From: Lytechinus pictus
Taxonomy: Eukaryota > Echinodermata > Echinoidea > Temnopleuroida > Toxopneustidae
Length of the DNA stretch: 64,000 nucleotides
Assembly: GCF_037042905.1 (NCBI RefSeq)
Contig: NC_087258.1
Location: 10,901,501 to 10,965,500 of the forward strand
Reading direction: 5' to 3'
The first letter of the stretch is position 1; every line of letters begins with the position of its first letter. The notes under the pieces are model-generated. The model worked only from the letters and a program-made list of their open reading frames with translations. It was not told the origin of the DNA and made no database searches. The position numbers were made by a program, and so were the translations under genes. Below are positions 13,701 through 23,658 of the stretch, piece after piece.

Positions 13701-16700
13701 GTGTCGATTCAATTTTTTTATTCCAAGAAAAAAGTGAAAAAAGCGTCTTGAAATTAATTGTACATTCGATTTTTTTTTATTCGTTAGATTTTATTGTTTT
13801 CTATTAATTTTATGTTAGCTATGTTATGATCCCCCGACACACACAACCTCTCACACAGCCTGACACCCACATCCATACATTACCCTTTTTTCATATTTTA
13901 AAAATAAATTTCTGTGTACGCAGTTTGTTGCGGCGGGGGGGGGGGGCATTTAGCCCTCATTTTCTTTTTCAATTAGTAGTGAATTTGATACTGCATTTAT
14001 AATGTCATGTCTAGAAACTTGAAATTTTCTTTATGAATTCGGAAATAAATACATTGAATTTAATTCGATTAGATTTAATAGTATCAGTGTCATCAACACC
14101 ATAACACCATGAACCCATAGACATTTACTCAACCACGACCATGTAGGCCAATCATACGCATCCGATATGTACACTAGGTTGATTGTTTTTTGTTTTTGTT
14201 TGTTGTTGTTGTTTTTTTACGAAGTACATTTCTACTCTCGTTCCTTCTTAAATTCTTGTTTGGGGCGAAATTACACCAACTTCGCCCAACTGTATCCCCT
14301 TGCAATTTATCCACAAAGCGTGCAATTTTGCATAATTTTAGAGGAAATCTTTTACCCCAAACACGTATGTTCCATATTTACCCATTTTTGGTAAATCTTT
14401 TTTTTTTTGTTAGAGTTAATGATTGGTCAGAATACTGTTGTTGAATACAGTCATGTCTGACTGATAAAAATAATGATTATCTGTAGAGCATTAATCAATA
14501 TTCTTGTCCGACAAGTTGTCAGACCTGACGTGCTTTCCTTGAATTTGATTGGCAGGGAGGGACTATCGGTCGCATAAAACAGGACTTGTCAGATAAAAAC
14601 GTCCGACAAGCCCTGGGGGCCACTTACATTGGCGAGTGGATACCACGCGCGACCCCCAAAACACATAAAAAGGATGTCTTTTTTTTTAGATAGGGCACGT
14701 TACGTACGTAACGTAATCAGGGTGTCAAAAACACTAAAATAATGAAAAAAAAGGTATCTATTTTTGCTAGGAAGCTACGTGTTAAGGGTCAAATTTTCGA
14801 TGGTATAAAAAATTAAGACTAAATTGTTTTATAAGAGATGTACTTTTTGCCCAAAGAGTCAACACTACGTGTTGAGAGTACGATTTGCGCGAGGTGTGGG
14901 AGGTGAGGCTGTACTAAACCCAACGAAAAAATAGGTCCATGGTAAAACCGACGACCGACGTCCGTGACATAATTAAAATATTGCTGTACTTGTTTGGGGT
15001 TCAATTCAGGGAATACTTGCCAAGATTATCGTTTTGTTTCCAATACTTGTTAAGGGGTGCATTTTCAGAATATGGAAAATACGTGTTTAGGGTGCTTTTC
15101 GAGACCCCATGGTCGCGCATGGTATCCACTCGTCAATGGAAGTGCCCCCCCCCCCCCCCGGGCCGACAAGCTCTTTCATGAATCGCTCCCGGAGGCGAGT
15201 AGATTCTAACCAACAATTTGGTTGATTTTTTAAAGCATTTTGTTAGAAGCATCAGTGGCGTAACAGGCGGGGGGGGCAGGGGGGGCAAGCTGCCCCCCCT
15301 GGCGGAGCTCACCGGGAAAATAAAAAAAAAACGGGAAAAAGAAAAAAAGGGGGGAAGAAAGGGAAAGGGAAAGGGAAAGGAAATAAAAAAGGGGAAAGGG
15401 AAAGGGAAAAGAAAACTAAGAAAAAACATAAAAAAGGGAAAACGGAAAGATAAAGGAAAAAAGAATAAGTGAGAAAGAACAATTTGCCCCGATATACAAA
15501 TACATTAGCATGATTAGTAAGACAGGGAAATAAAGGCAGAATGGAATTAGCCAAAATCTAAATTAGAAAATAAAGAATAGGGACAAGATAATGTACACTA
15601 CCGGGCTGCCGAGGATTGAGATAACGAGCGGGAAGAAAAATGGATGGTATATAGCATAATGTCGTATGAAAGTCTATCATAAACTTGCTAAATCTCCAAA
15701 GGCTCTGTCCAAGAGTCAAGACCCCGTGCAGTGGGGGCTCTTCATCTGTAACCTTTAATGGGTTCTACAGTGGGTATCAAAAAAAAGTTTACACTTTGAA
15801 AAAGCCCTGGGAATTAAAAAATATACAACATGTGGGTAATTTTCTTAGGTTTGGGTCTCATCTATCCAATGCAAGTAAAAGTTTTGACAGAATATTACAC
15901 TTGAGTGAGCACTGTCCATTTTTGTAAAGCTCGCAGAAATCTGTTTGCGCAGAAATGCTCGTTTTCACGCAGTGTCAAGGAGAAAGGGCGAAATCAAATT
16001 TACCCTGCGAAACATTTCTCATACATTTCCCTTGCACTTTTAGTCAATAGAAATTAGACGGATACATTCAAGCATTTTTTAACAATTTTGCCACCCAAAT
16101 TGAAATTTGAACACTTAGTAAGCACATTTGAACACTTAGTAAGCACAACCTTTACCCTTTTTGTGCCAAAATCCTGGAACGACCTGCCACTAATAATTAG
16201 ACAGTCTCCAACATTAGCAATTTTCAAAAAGTCATTAAAAACTCATCTCTTTCGTACTTTGTAGTTTTTAAAATATTACATTTAATTAATTCATTGTAAG
16301 CGCTTTGGGCCTAATGGGAAAAGCGCAGTACAAATAATAAGTAATAATAATAATAATAATAATAGCTGGATCTGAGGACATAACTAAATCTGAACAAAAG
16401 TTTATATCAGACATCTCTAACATTTTTTCACTAAGTTTTTATCATTTATAGTGGGTTTACATTTCATTTTTATTTAATACTTGTTTCTCCACACTTTTTC
16501 CAAGCTTTACAATGATTAACAAAATGAAAATCAAGCCTAAGCAATTTCATGTAAATCACAGCTCAGTGTAAAGCAAATATCGTCACGATTGCCTCAGTGT
16601 GTGGGGGAGTGGGATGGGGCGCAATGCACTCTTCGAAGTGTTTTGGGCAAGGAAAAAAGTTTTAAAAGGTAAAAGATATCTTCAAATCAATTTTGATAGA

Positions 16701-19700
16701 TAAAATTCAACTTGTTCTTCATGATTAAGGTCTACTTTTATTCGCATAACTATTTCAAAGTTATGCGCAAATCATTTTTCACTAACTTTTCAAAAGTAAA
16801 TGGTGTTCACTCAAGCGGAAATATTTTTCGACAGTTAAATCGTCATTTGCTTAAATGGATCTGTACCAATGTTACAATGTGGAAAAATCTTCAGGATATT
16901 ACAAATGTATAATTTTACAGGATTTTTTCTAAGTGTAAACTTTTTTTTGATACGCACTGTATAACGGGCCCCTATATGGACCCTTCCTGCATTAGGGATG
17001 GTCCAGGCTGAAAATATTTATATCTTAATATATAGAGTGGAATTCACTGAGCAAAATGCTGAAAATTTCATCAAAATCGGATAACAAATAATAAAGTTAT
17101 TGAAGTTTAAAGTTTTGCAATATTTCGTGAAAACAGTCGTCATGAATATTCATTAGGTGGGCTGATGATGTCACATCTCCACTTTCCGTTTTCTTATGGT
17201 ATTACATAAAATCATATTTTTTTCATTATTTCATACTTGTGTGAATAATATGTCTCCCTTATAATGAAATGAGTTGCATCAATAAATATCTAATGCACTA
17301 AATCAGTTGTCATTCCAATTTTTCTACTTCTTGGAGGACAAAATTTGAATAAACCTCATTTCATATAATAAAATACAAAAGAACAAGTGGAGATGTGACA
17401 TCATCAGCCCACCTAATGAATATTCATGACGACTGTTTTCCCCAAATATTGCTAAACTTTAAAATTCAATAACTTTGTTATTTGTTATCCGATTTTGATG
17501 AAATTTTCGGCATTTTGCTCAGTGAATTCTACTCTATTTATTAAGCTATAAATACTTTCAGCCAGGACCATCCCTTTAAGCTTTACGTTGAGGCCCTGGC
17601 GTACCGGGGTGGTTCCACAGCCAAGGGGAAATAAAAGAAAATAAAGGAGGCAGCGAAATGAGATGAATGAAAAAAAATATATGACATGATATTTGCTATA
17701 ATGATGTAAAAATATATCACATAATTAGAATTTCATTTTAACAGGCTATTATTTTTTTCTGGCTCGCTTCGCTCGCTGGCGACTTTTTACAAATTTTCCC
17801 ACATTTGCTATGGTGTGCCCCTCACAATATTTGGATGATTACGATACACAACTGCATTGAATTTATGTGTTGTGTTAAAGCTATATAAATATACACGCAA
17901 TTTGATTAAAATAAGAGGCCATCTGTAAGGTTTAAAATGGCTTTGATATGAAGAGGTTCTGGGGCTCTGCCCTGGACCCCACCCATAAAGCACTGTTATA
18001 TGGATGAGTTTGGAACATGGCCCCCAAAAGTTCTACAACCAAACACAAAAATGAGGAAAGAAAGGAAAGTGTATTATATTTTTCTGAATATCACGTTAAA
18101 ATCTATCTTCATGTTAGATTCTCATGAAAAGGTGATTTTTTTTATCTCGCTCGCTCGGGACCTATATTAAGCTACTTCTTGCCAGAAGCGCCATACTCGG
18201 CCCCCTCGAGCATATAGAGCTTCGCCCTGATGCTCACAATCATAACAAACATCCTGTTCACCATGGCGTACAAAAAAAGAGAGAAAAGGGAAAGAGAGGA
18301 GGGTGAATATGATATCATCTTTTTAACATTATGTCAAAATCTATCACAAAATTGGATTTTTGCAATAAAAATGTCAACAAATTTCGCTCGCTCGCTTATA
18401 TATATATATATATTTGCCCGATACGCCATATCGCCCCCTCAAAATATTTGCCTTATGACGCCATTGCCTGTTCCATGATATGACCGGGAAATTTTTGGCT
18501 CTTGCCCACCCCTGGCCACCGACCCCTGTTACGCCGCTGGTTAGAAGGACAATTATTTTGCCAACATATTGTTTCCTTTTACCAATCCTCGTTTTTAAAG
18601 GGCAAGTCCACCCCATCCAAAAGTTGATCCAAATAAAAAGAGAAATATCCAACAAGCATAACACTGAAAATTTCATCAAAATCGGATGTAAAATAAGAAA
18701 ATTATAACACTTTAAAGTTTCGCTTAATTTCACAAAACAGTTATATTCACATCCTTGTGGAAATGAAGAGACTGATGACATCACTCACTCACTATTTCTT
18801 TTGTATTTTATTATGTGAAATATGTAGTATTCCAATTTTCTCCATGTTGTTGTGTGAAACAACGATTAATTCCTCCCTGAACATGTGCAATTAGCATTGT
18901 TCAATACTATATGGTTCAATCAAGTTGGTCCTGATGGTCAAATCTGTAAAAAAATGAAATAATGTAAAATTCAAACAATAAAAAACAAAAGAAATAGTGA
19001 GTAAGGGACATCATCGACTGTCTAATTTGCATGTCTTTGAGTTGTGCATATCACTGTTTTGTGAAAAATAAGCGAAACTTTAAAATGTCATAACTTTCTT
19101 ATTTTACATCCGATTATGATGAAATTTTCAGCATAATGCTTGTTTGATTTTTCTTTATTTATTCAAATCAACATATTTCTGGGGTGGACTTGACCTTAAA
19201 ACAAGGATTGGTAAAAGAGTGTGGCAGTATAGATACATCAGGAAAACGCATACATTGGTATGTTTTTTTTTCTTGACCTAATGCAGGTGATGGTTCTGCC
19301 TCAACATTATGGGATAACCGACACTGGAAGAAAACGTTTGCAGCACTGGTAAAGGAAGGTCCTAAATATGTCACAGCGGACATTATACGTGCTGCTCAAC
19401 CGAATGCAAAATTATTTGTAATACTGAGGGATCCAGTCTCCAGGTAAAAACAAAGAAACACACACTCCCTTTTTATCACTTCTAGTTTGTCATTTTGCTA
19501 TTCCTCCGAGACCTCCAGCGTTTATAATTATGTTTATTAAGAAATTGGAGGCCTAATGGTAGTAATCTTGGGAATGAAAAGGTTTAGTATGGCAGGATAT
19601 AAATTGCGATGCGTCCCACGGAGAAGACTCGCAGCCGTCGGTGCTCTTATTGCTCATGTGAATATACATGTATATTCATGCTTCTCTGTAGCCAGCAAAT

Positions 19701-22700
19701 GACCAGTGAATGGTGATACACTGTAAAAACTGTGGTGTTAAAACTGACACCAGTTGGTGTTAATAGAGGACCACACCCTGAGGTGTTAAAATTACACCCT
19801 AGAGATTGAACATGGCACCAAGAGTGTAAATGTAACAACCAAAGGTGTTGTAATAACACCTATAGGTGTTAAACTAACACTGTAAATTTAACACCGGTGT
19901 AAAATAACTGGTGTGGTCCTCTATGTACACCGGTTAACACCACAGTTTTTGCTGTGTAGCTTGTGTTTCCACCCCCCCCCCTCTCTGGCCTTCTACCATC
20001 AATGAATTAAGTGCCTGCTAATAAATTTTGTAGCAAACAATTCCATTAATCGCCTCATTATTGCCCATTTTGTTCTGTCTTACCCACAATAATATTGGTT
20101 ATCATGGCAATTGAAATTGAAGATCAACTTTAAAAAAATGATTGTTTGATTTAACCTTTTTTATTTTTGTCCATTATTTTGAAGGCTATACTCTGATTAT
20201 ATTTATTTTCATGACAACCCGGACCAAGAGATATTTCACAATGCCGCCGTCCACACCATTGCAAACTTTGGGAGATGTACTAAAGCACGAAGTCCTCGCG
20301 CATGCGCTTACACCCTCTCAATTCAAGATGGAGTAGTAAGTAAAGTCAAATTGGGGCGGGGCGGTGTTTCAGGCGCAGGGGTGACTACCACATTCAATTG
20401 TTCAACTAGTGAACAAAACGAGAAAAAGAGGATGAAAACGGAAGATAGATCGATAATGTAACTATATACAACAAAAAAAGTAAGTCCCCCCTAAAACAAA
20501 CATCTATAATTTCCGAACCACTGGGAGCTTTTAATACATTTTTACATGAGCGTGAAGGTAGTTTTATAAGCTACCCTCTGAGTGAATGTTACGGACGTAT
20601 TTTATGTCATGGTTCAGTGAGCACCGCCAGAAGGCAAAATGGTCACTTTTTGAAAGTCACAAGCAAAATACCATGACTTCGATTCCAGTTTATTGGAACG
20701 AATTCCACATTCTCATCATGAAAAATAGTCAGAAGGCTTGTTAATAGTACTTTCTAAAAGATGATACCACTTTTTTTGCTAAATTTCAAGGTTGAATAAA
20801 CACAGTCAAAATTTGCTATAATTAGATTTTTAAACCCATTTCTATCGATAAAAATAATCGAATATGATGACAATTACGTTCGGGAAGAGTATCGTCAACA
20901 ATATTCATCATTTCACGGTTCAATTAACATTCAATGAAAACAAAAAATACGATTTTCAAATATCATTGGCAAGTATTGTTTAAATTTGATAACTGAAATG
21001 ATCGCTTCTCAACCTCTTTCGTTATGTTCATGACCAATTAACATGCTTCAATAATTCAAAGGCGTTTAATTAAACATTCACGCTTGAATGAACATGTGGA
21101 ATGTGGTTAGCTTTTTTTACGTTATTGGAAAAAATAATTGCTCACGATGGATATCCGTCACAAACATTCTTGCATAGTTCATTTCATTTGATTTTCATAA
21201 AAATCCCAATGTTTAATGCTTCAGTGAGCACACAAGATTCGAAAATTATGCAAATGAGAAGAAAGTTCAAGGCCTTGGCCCCATTCTGTGCCGTATCGAA
21301 TGGTTATTTTGGTGTGCGCGCCTTTTGCTTAGTCTCACACTGAAGCCATGTGCGAAGTTTCATGAAAAACTGTTGGCAGAAGTATCAAAAACCGTCCATG
21401 AAACAAGCCCTTATTTCACTTTTGTTGAAATTCTGACTTCCTCTCTCTCATAGACATTGTGTACTCTATGGGTTCATATGTTAAAGAATAACAAAAAGTA
21501 ACCCCTTATTCAATGTGGTGGAACCTTTTGCAAAGCTGTCTTTATAGCATTATCATTTGGCAGTAATGTTTATCAGCCTATGGGCAGAATTCTATGCAAA
21601 AATGAAATCGAATTGTTTATTTATGGATGAGTGAGCACACATCAAAGGGGAAAAGGGGGCATTATCAATGTCACAGACTCATTTTGAGGGGTTATAAAGT
21701 GAATATTGGGGGCAAATTCGGTTTCAAATGTAACTTAATTGCTGTTGTTTTTTATCATCCATCATTTTTATCACCACGCACTTTCCGAACTTTTTAGACT
21801 TTCATGGTTGAGCGAGCACACTCGAAAACTAATACTCTTTTTAATGCATAAGTGTATACTTTTCCTAACTCTTTTTACTGCATTGATGTAATCTTTTCCT
21901 AACAATTTCTCAGGATCAGTAGAATTTATGGACAAATTAGTGGTGGAGCCAGAATTTGAAAGTGGGGGAGGGGCCAAGAAATTGGGAAAGGGGAGCCACT
22001 AACATTTTCAAATTTTAACATGTTGCAGACGATACTACCATAAACCCCTATAAATGTATGATGATACGTCACAAAAAATGTGCTCACTCAGCCATGAACA
22101 TACGCTATCAAAATTTTGTGTGGAGTGGCTAATTGATATAGTAAAACAGAATTAACACCATAAAATTCACCAAATATCAACCTTTGCCCTACTTTGTATT
22201 TAGACAATCTGAAAAACGACTCTTGTGACTTTCAAAAATTGTCATTTTTTATTCAATTTTTGATTACTCATGCATGACCCAATCGATCAATCTCATTTTT
22301 TCCCAAGAGTTGCTTGATGAGTGTAGAAAAACCACCTACGAAATATTATATCTCAACATTTTTCCGTTCAAAAGTTACAGCATTTTTACTTAGGGGGACT
22401 TACTTTTTTGTTGTGTATATAATATTACCCCTAGTAATTTAATTGGGGATTAGATCGCGGCCCCCTATAAAAATACCTTAATGCCGCTCCTGAATGAGGG
22501 ATTAGTTTCAAACCATATCTCTCATACTCTCCTGGCACTCAAATCATTGGCGTAATGAGCCAAGAAATTTGTGGGGGCACAACATGGTGCATGTGGCAAA
22601 ATTCCTTAAAAATTCCAAGCGAACAAAGTGAGCATGTAAAAAATGTTGACCTTTTCGAAAAAAACTGATGAATGTTCTATTTGTGTATTGACCCTTTGTA

Positions 22701-23658
22701 GACGGTGCCCTTTCGCATTCAGACAAGACTGACTAATTTACATGATTTAGGGTTATCTAGGCCTGCGGCACTTTTTAATATTTGCCTGGAAATTGATGTG
22801 GTAATCCCCCTACACAATTGCAATTAATTTGAAAGCAGACCGTTTATAGTGTAATGTACGAAATGAATTCAGCATTTCTAAAACCAGGCGCGGGTGATTT
22901 ACCCATTCAATGCTGTCATGTTTTTTTCCCCACCATTCAAACAGCGCCTCAACATTGGTTTGTATTCTGTCTATATCCGAGACTGGCTGAAAGCATTTCC
23001 ACGAGATCAGATATTTATTCTCAGACTTGAAGACTGGCATTCTGGCTGTGAGGGGCTTTTACCAAGACTGTATGCATTTTTAAATCTAAGTAAGTGAATT
23101 ATAAAATGGTATTTTAATTCCACTTACTTATACTGTCGATATCAGATTGTCTCATGACTTTAACCAACGTTGATTAGTATTAAGATTCCTGGATAAGAAA
23201 TCGAATAAAATAAAGTTCAAAACTGCTCATTATATTATCTTACACCCCTCAATTTCTCTCTATCTCTCTGCTTTTGCATTTTTTTCGGAAAAAATATAAA
23301 TGGAAGCCCAAATATTAACAAAGATCCCCCAACAAAAAAGAACTTGTACGGGCTTTATATAGGTCCTACAAGCATGGTAAGAATTTCGTTGAAAGATAAT
23401 CAAGTCATATATTGAAATTGTTAATTGTTTAAGTTACACTTGGAGGTTCATGTCTTTTTTTATCTATTCGCAGAAATTTTGACGAAGGTTCAAATCTCGG
23501 ATATCTGCCAGACTCGAACGAGGAATACAAACACTCGTAAAGCAAGTGAAGTCGGAGGCATGTTTAACGAGACACGGACAATCCTTCAAGAATTCTACTC
23601 GGAATGGAACCGAGATTTGAGTAATTTACTGGGTGACACACGCTTCTTATGGCAGTAA
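5125..23658 (+). CDS. CHST15-like: Gene A: CHST15-like carbohydrate sulfotransferase, 8 exons (start codon region damaged)
   Basis: Spliced from 5125-5318, 10135-10265, 11954-12182, 13293-13385, 19287-19443, 20185-20335, 22945-23089 and 23474-23658; all introns are GT-AG and all phases agree. The product is a type II Golgi sulfotransferase that would move sulfate from PAPS to a chondroitin/dermatan-type glycan. Visible parts in order: signal anchor, short stem, 5'-PAPS loop YFYILGVAKCGTSDLW, GDGSAST segment, 3'-phosphate motif RDPVSRLYS, RACAY, LYSVYIRDWL, and a C-terminus ending FLW-Q. CHST15 enzymes end similarly; human CHST15 is longer (about 561 aa). Seven exons are fully open. Exon 1 is odd: where paralogue B has ATG there is ATT at 5125-5127, and one extra base between about 5140 and 5200 shifts the frame. 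The open frame has no ATG before the anchor. It may start in an unseen upstream exon, at a non-ATG codon, or be a recently disabled copy. The family call is strong; whether it is functional is uncertain. Confidence 0.82.
5474..5770 (+). repeat. (AGT)n microsatellite, gene A intron 1
   Basis: About 290 bases of AGT/GTA triplets with a few interruptions, about 160 bases after exon 1. The matching place in gene B (61.8-62.04 kb) has short TAC/TAG triplet runs, so the tract existed before the duplication and expanded in A. Confidence 0.9.
6096..6680. mobile_element. TTAA-type palindromic MITE, family 1
   Basis: Begins TTAA then AGGTCAAGTCCACC and ends GGGTGGACTCGCCTTCAA, so the ends are inverted repeats (the right TTAA has mutated). 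The two halves are reverse complements over most of about 585 bases. It carries TGACGTCA near 6487. Non-coding; it probably relies on a piggyBac-like transposase supplied elsewhere (inference from the TTAA target). Confidence 0.75.
7038..7580. mobile_element. Tc1/mariner-like MITE
   Basis: Ends CAGTGTGTTCCACAAAAAAA and TTTTTGTGCACTG, flanked by TA on both sides. The frame at 7040-7267 has no recognisable domain. Confidence 0.6.
7706..8331. mobile_element. TTAA-type palindromic MITE, family 2
   Basis: Exact TTAA at both ends. Termini GGGAATGCTCCGGG and CCCGGAGCATCCC are inverted repeats. Internal ATGAATATTCAT-type palindromes and the shared core ATCCGATTTTGATCAAATTT are present. It is a good full-length reference for the copies at 16992 and 33216. 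Confidence 0.8.
8373..9787. mobile_element. MITE with ATTGGGTAAAA ends, split by a later insertion
   Basis: Left end ACAAAATATTGGGTAAAA near 8383 and right end TTTTACCCAATATTTTTTAC near 9760-9780 are inverted repeats. Their inner sequences (GCCCCA...AATTATG...CCAACC) pair as well. The DR1-repeat element at 8463-9612 lies between the halves. Confidence 0.6.
8463..9612 (+). mobile_element. DR1-repeat element, copy 1
   Basis: Starts CTCACCTGCAAAGCAGAG, then GGCGCCGCTTTTCCGACGG, then about six units of roughly 170 bases. The units contain AAGGTCAAAGGTCATTTAAG and GAACTTTGGCCAAGTTGGGG. The copy ends GCAGGTGAGACTGCCAG and CTCCACTTGT. Non-coding. Other copies are at 24211-29788, 49098-51142 and 59999-60681. 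Confidence 0.75.
9835..9985. repeat. Short GACAAGT-family repeat
   Basis: About 150 bases between GGACCGTTTCATGAAAGTTG and a terminal GGAACGCTCCC. It has a central near-palindrome ATAGTTACCATAGTAAC and TTGTCAG motifs. Related copies: 12912-13072, 14500-14614 with 15165-15190, 23720-23835, 43965-44100, 48838-48990 and 55890-56060. The ends are inverted, which suggests a small DNA element. Confidence 0.5.
10135..10265 (+). CDS. CHST15-like: Gene A exon 2: luminal stem
   Basis: Acceptor CTTTCAG, donor GTAACT, 131 nt, phase 1 in and phase 0 out. The stem region starts PGYAMRHIEN and ends LPPELYRLAKQ. It carries two N-glycosylation sequons (NDT and NTT). Compared with gene B it has four extra codons (NTTK region), an in-frame difference. 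The exon was below the length cut-off of a simple frame search and was found by homology with the opposite arm at 55576-55694. Confidence 0.85.
10371..10790 (+). mobile_element. tRNA-derived SINE with (ATT)n tail
   Basis: Contains a B-box GTGTTCGAATCCC near 10400, a body with CACTCTCGACCCAGGTGC, a 3' part AAGTGCTATATAAAAATTGG and an ATT/ATC repeat tail. The A-box side is truncated. It lies in gene A intron 2, 105 bases after exon 2. Confidence 0.7.
10930..11260 (+). repeat. 110-base direct duplication around a half MITE, gene A intron 2
   Basis: Positions 10940-11050 and 11140-11250 are almost identical (ATGGTATCATCTATGTCTTC to CAACCAAATTAATGATGAT). Between them lies one half of the element seen complete at 59723-59947. 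The matching gene B intron (54590-54700) has the flank once, so the duplication is private to A. From 11260 to 11950 there is a SINE-like 3' fragment (TTTTTATATAGCGCTTTTC) and otherwise nothing recognised. Confidence 0.65.
11954..12182 (+). CDS. CHST15-like: Gene A exon 3: 5'-PAPS-binding exon
   Basis: Acceptor TTCACAG, donor GTAAAC, 229 nt, phase 0 in and 1 out. Encodes VFDELPGEYLPGYKSSCW, then YFYILGVAKCGTSDLW, the CHST15-type form of the 5'-phosphosulfate-binding loop, then EPHWWTRYRL. The gene B exon has the same length. An internal GT at 12168 could also act as a donor, but B uses only the downstream one. Confidence 0.92.
12912..13072. repeat. GACAAGT-family repeat, full copy, gene A intron 3
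   Basis: GGGACCGTTTCATC at the left and TTCATGAAACGCTCCCC at the right. The centre has ACTATAGTAACTGTCGG, and GACAAGT motifs lie in both orientations. This complete copy shows what the 14.6-kb insertion interrupted. 13200-13232 is a C-rich tract, and the proline-rich frames across it are not genes. Confidence 0.55.
13293..13385 (+). CDS. CHST15-like: Gene A exon 4
   Basis: Acceptor TTTCAATAG, donor GTTCGT, 93 nt, phase 1 in and 1 out. Encodes GIPFDKYLQKRSASLVRSY and then SSNKLTHIV, between the two PAPS motifs. The donor is confirmed by gene B, where the same junction reads GTACGT. Confidence 0.88.
14615..15161. mobile_element. DNA element with about 40-bp inverted ends, inserted in a GACAAGT repeat
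   Basis: Left end GGGGGCCACTTACATTGGCG and right end CAATGGAAGTGCCCCC pair, as do ACCACGCGCGACC and GGTCGCGCATGGT. It contains ACGTTACGTACGTAACGT. Flanks are GACAAGCCCT on the left and GACAAGCTCT on the right, a probable target duplication of 9-10 bp with one change. Fragments of the family are at 468 and 1594-1985. Confidence 0.65.
15768..16959. mobile_element. Mariner-like MITE carrying a LINE tail
   Basis: Ends CAGTGGGTATCAAAAAAAAG and TTTTTTTTGATACGCACTG with TA on each side. A second copy at 50131-51113 is 983 bases. This one is 1,192 because a 196-base LINE 3' end (16168-16363) sits inside it. Contains GAGTGAGCAC motifs. Non-coding. Confidence 0.8.
16168..16363 (+). mobile_element. 5'-truncated LINE 3' end with (TAA)n tail
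   Basis: Reads PKSWNDLPLIIRQSPTL and then FKKSLKTHLFRTL-stop, the typical C-terminus of CR1/Jockey-like ORF2, followed by a short 3' UTR and TAA repeats. The paralogous MITE at 50510-50525 has the uninterrupted site (TTTTTGTGCC directly followed by AGCTGGATCTG). Confidence 0.8.
16992..17579. mobile_element. TTAA-type palindromic MITE, family 2
   Basis: Left GGGATGGTCCAGGCTGAAAA, right CAGGACCATCCC then TTTAA. The halves mirror each other around about 17280, including ATGAATATTCAT in both. The left target has drifted to ATTAG. From 17580 to 18590, low-complexity CGCTCGC-rich remnants of a dispersed repeat are seen and no gene. Confidence 0.7.
18595..19199. mobile_element. TTAA-type palindromic MITE, family 1
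   Basis: TTAA at 18595 and 19196; ends AGGGCAAGTCCACCCC and GGGGTGGACTTGACC. The core ATCAAAATCGGATGTAAAAT occurs once in each orientation. It ends 88 bases before gene A exon 5. Confidence 0.8.
19287..19443 (+). CDS. CHST15-like: Gene A exon 5: GDGSAST segment and start of 3'-PAPS motif
   Basis: Acceptor AATGCAG, donor GTAAAA, 157 nt, phase 1 in and 2 out. Encodes GDGSASTLWDNRHW and ends KLFVILRDPVSR. The Arg of RDPVSRLYS begins the family's Arg-x7-Ser 3'-phosphate-binding motif, which is completed by exon 6. It is one codon longer than the gene B exon. Confidence 0.92.
19721..19957. mobile_element. Palindromic MITE rich in GGTGT/ACACC
   Basis: ACACTGTAAAAACTGTGGTG at the left and CACCACAGTTTTTGCTGTGT at the right are inverted repeats. 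Inside, GGTGTTAAAA/ACACC motifs recur in both orientations about every 15-25 bases. Located in gene A intron 5; no counterpart was seen in gene B. Confidence 0.65.
20185..20335 (+). CDS. CHST15-like: Gene A exon 6
   Basis: Acceptor TTTGAAG, donor GTAAGT, 151 nt, phase 2 in and 0 out. Encodes LYSDYIYFHDN, completing RDPVSRLYS, and ends RACAYTLSIQDGV. The gene B exon is the same length and clearly related but diverged (DHLYFDRN and others). Confidence 0.92.
20465..22420. mobile_element. 1.95-kb TA-flanked DNA transposon remnant, gene A intron 6
   Basis: Ends TACAACAAAAAAAGTAAGTC and GACTTACTTTTTTGTTGTGTA form inverted repeats running into CCCCCTAA/TTAGGGGG. Gene B has the empty site (GTAACTATAATATTG near 46070). 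GTGAGCAC motifs recur at about 20616, 21225, 21634, 21811 and 22081 (reverse). No transposase frame survives; the longest frame (80 codons at 21101) has no recognisable motif. Confidence 0.75.
22540..22650. repeat. GGGGGCACAACATGG dispersed repeat
   Basis: A segment from AATGAGCCAAGAAATTTGTG to the CGAACAAAGTGAGC region is shared with the mirrored gene B intron (45590-45920), where it is longer. Related GGCTCGCTTCGCTCG-type pieces lie at 17.76-18.5 kb. No coding potential. Confidence 0.4.
22945..23089 (+). CDS. CHST15-like: Gene A exon 7
   Basis: Acceptor TTCAAACAG, donor GTAAGT, 145 nt, phase 0 in and 1 out. Encodes RLNIGLYSVYIRDWLKAFPR and then ILRLEDWHSGC...FLNL, the family's conserved GLYSVYLxDWL and LRLED blocks near the C-terminus. 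Confidence 0.93.
23474..23658 (+). CDS. CHST15-like: Gene A exon 8: C-terminus and stop
   Basis: Acceptor TATTCGCAG, phase 1, stop TAA at 23656-23658. Ends GGMFNETRTILQEFY...LLGDTRFLWQ, matching the family pattern (T-x3-L-x2-FY followed by FxW). No AATAAA is obvious within the next few hundred bases. A small dispersed repeat starts about 80 bases downstream, and the same repeat follows the stop of gene B. Confidence 0.93.

Noticed and set aside
22810..23040. 76-codon minus-strand frame over gene A exon 7
   Set aside because: Antisense shadow; the plus-strand frame has the family motifs and splice sites.
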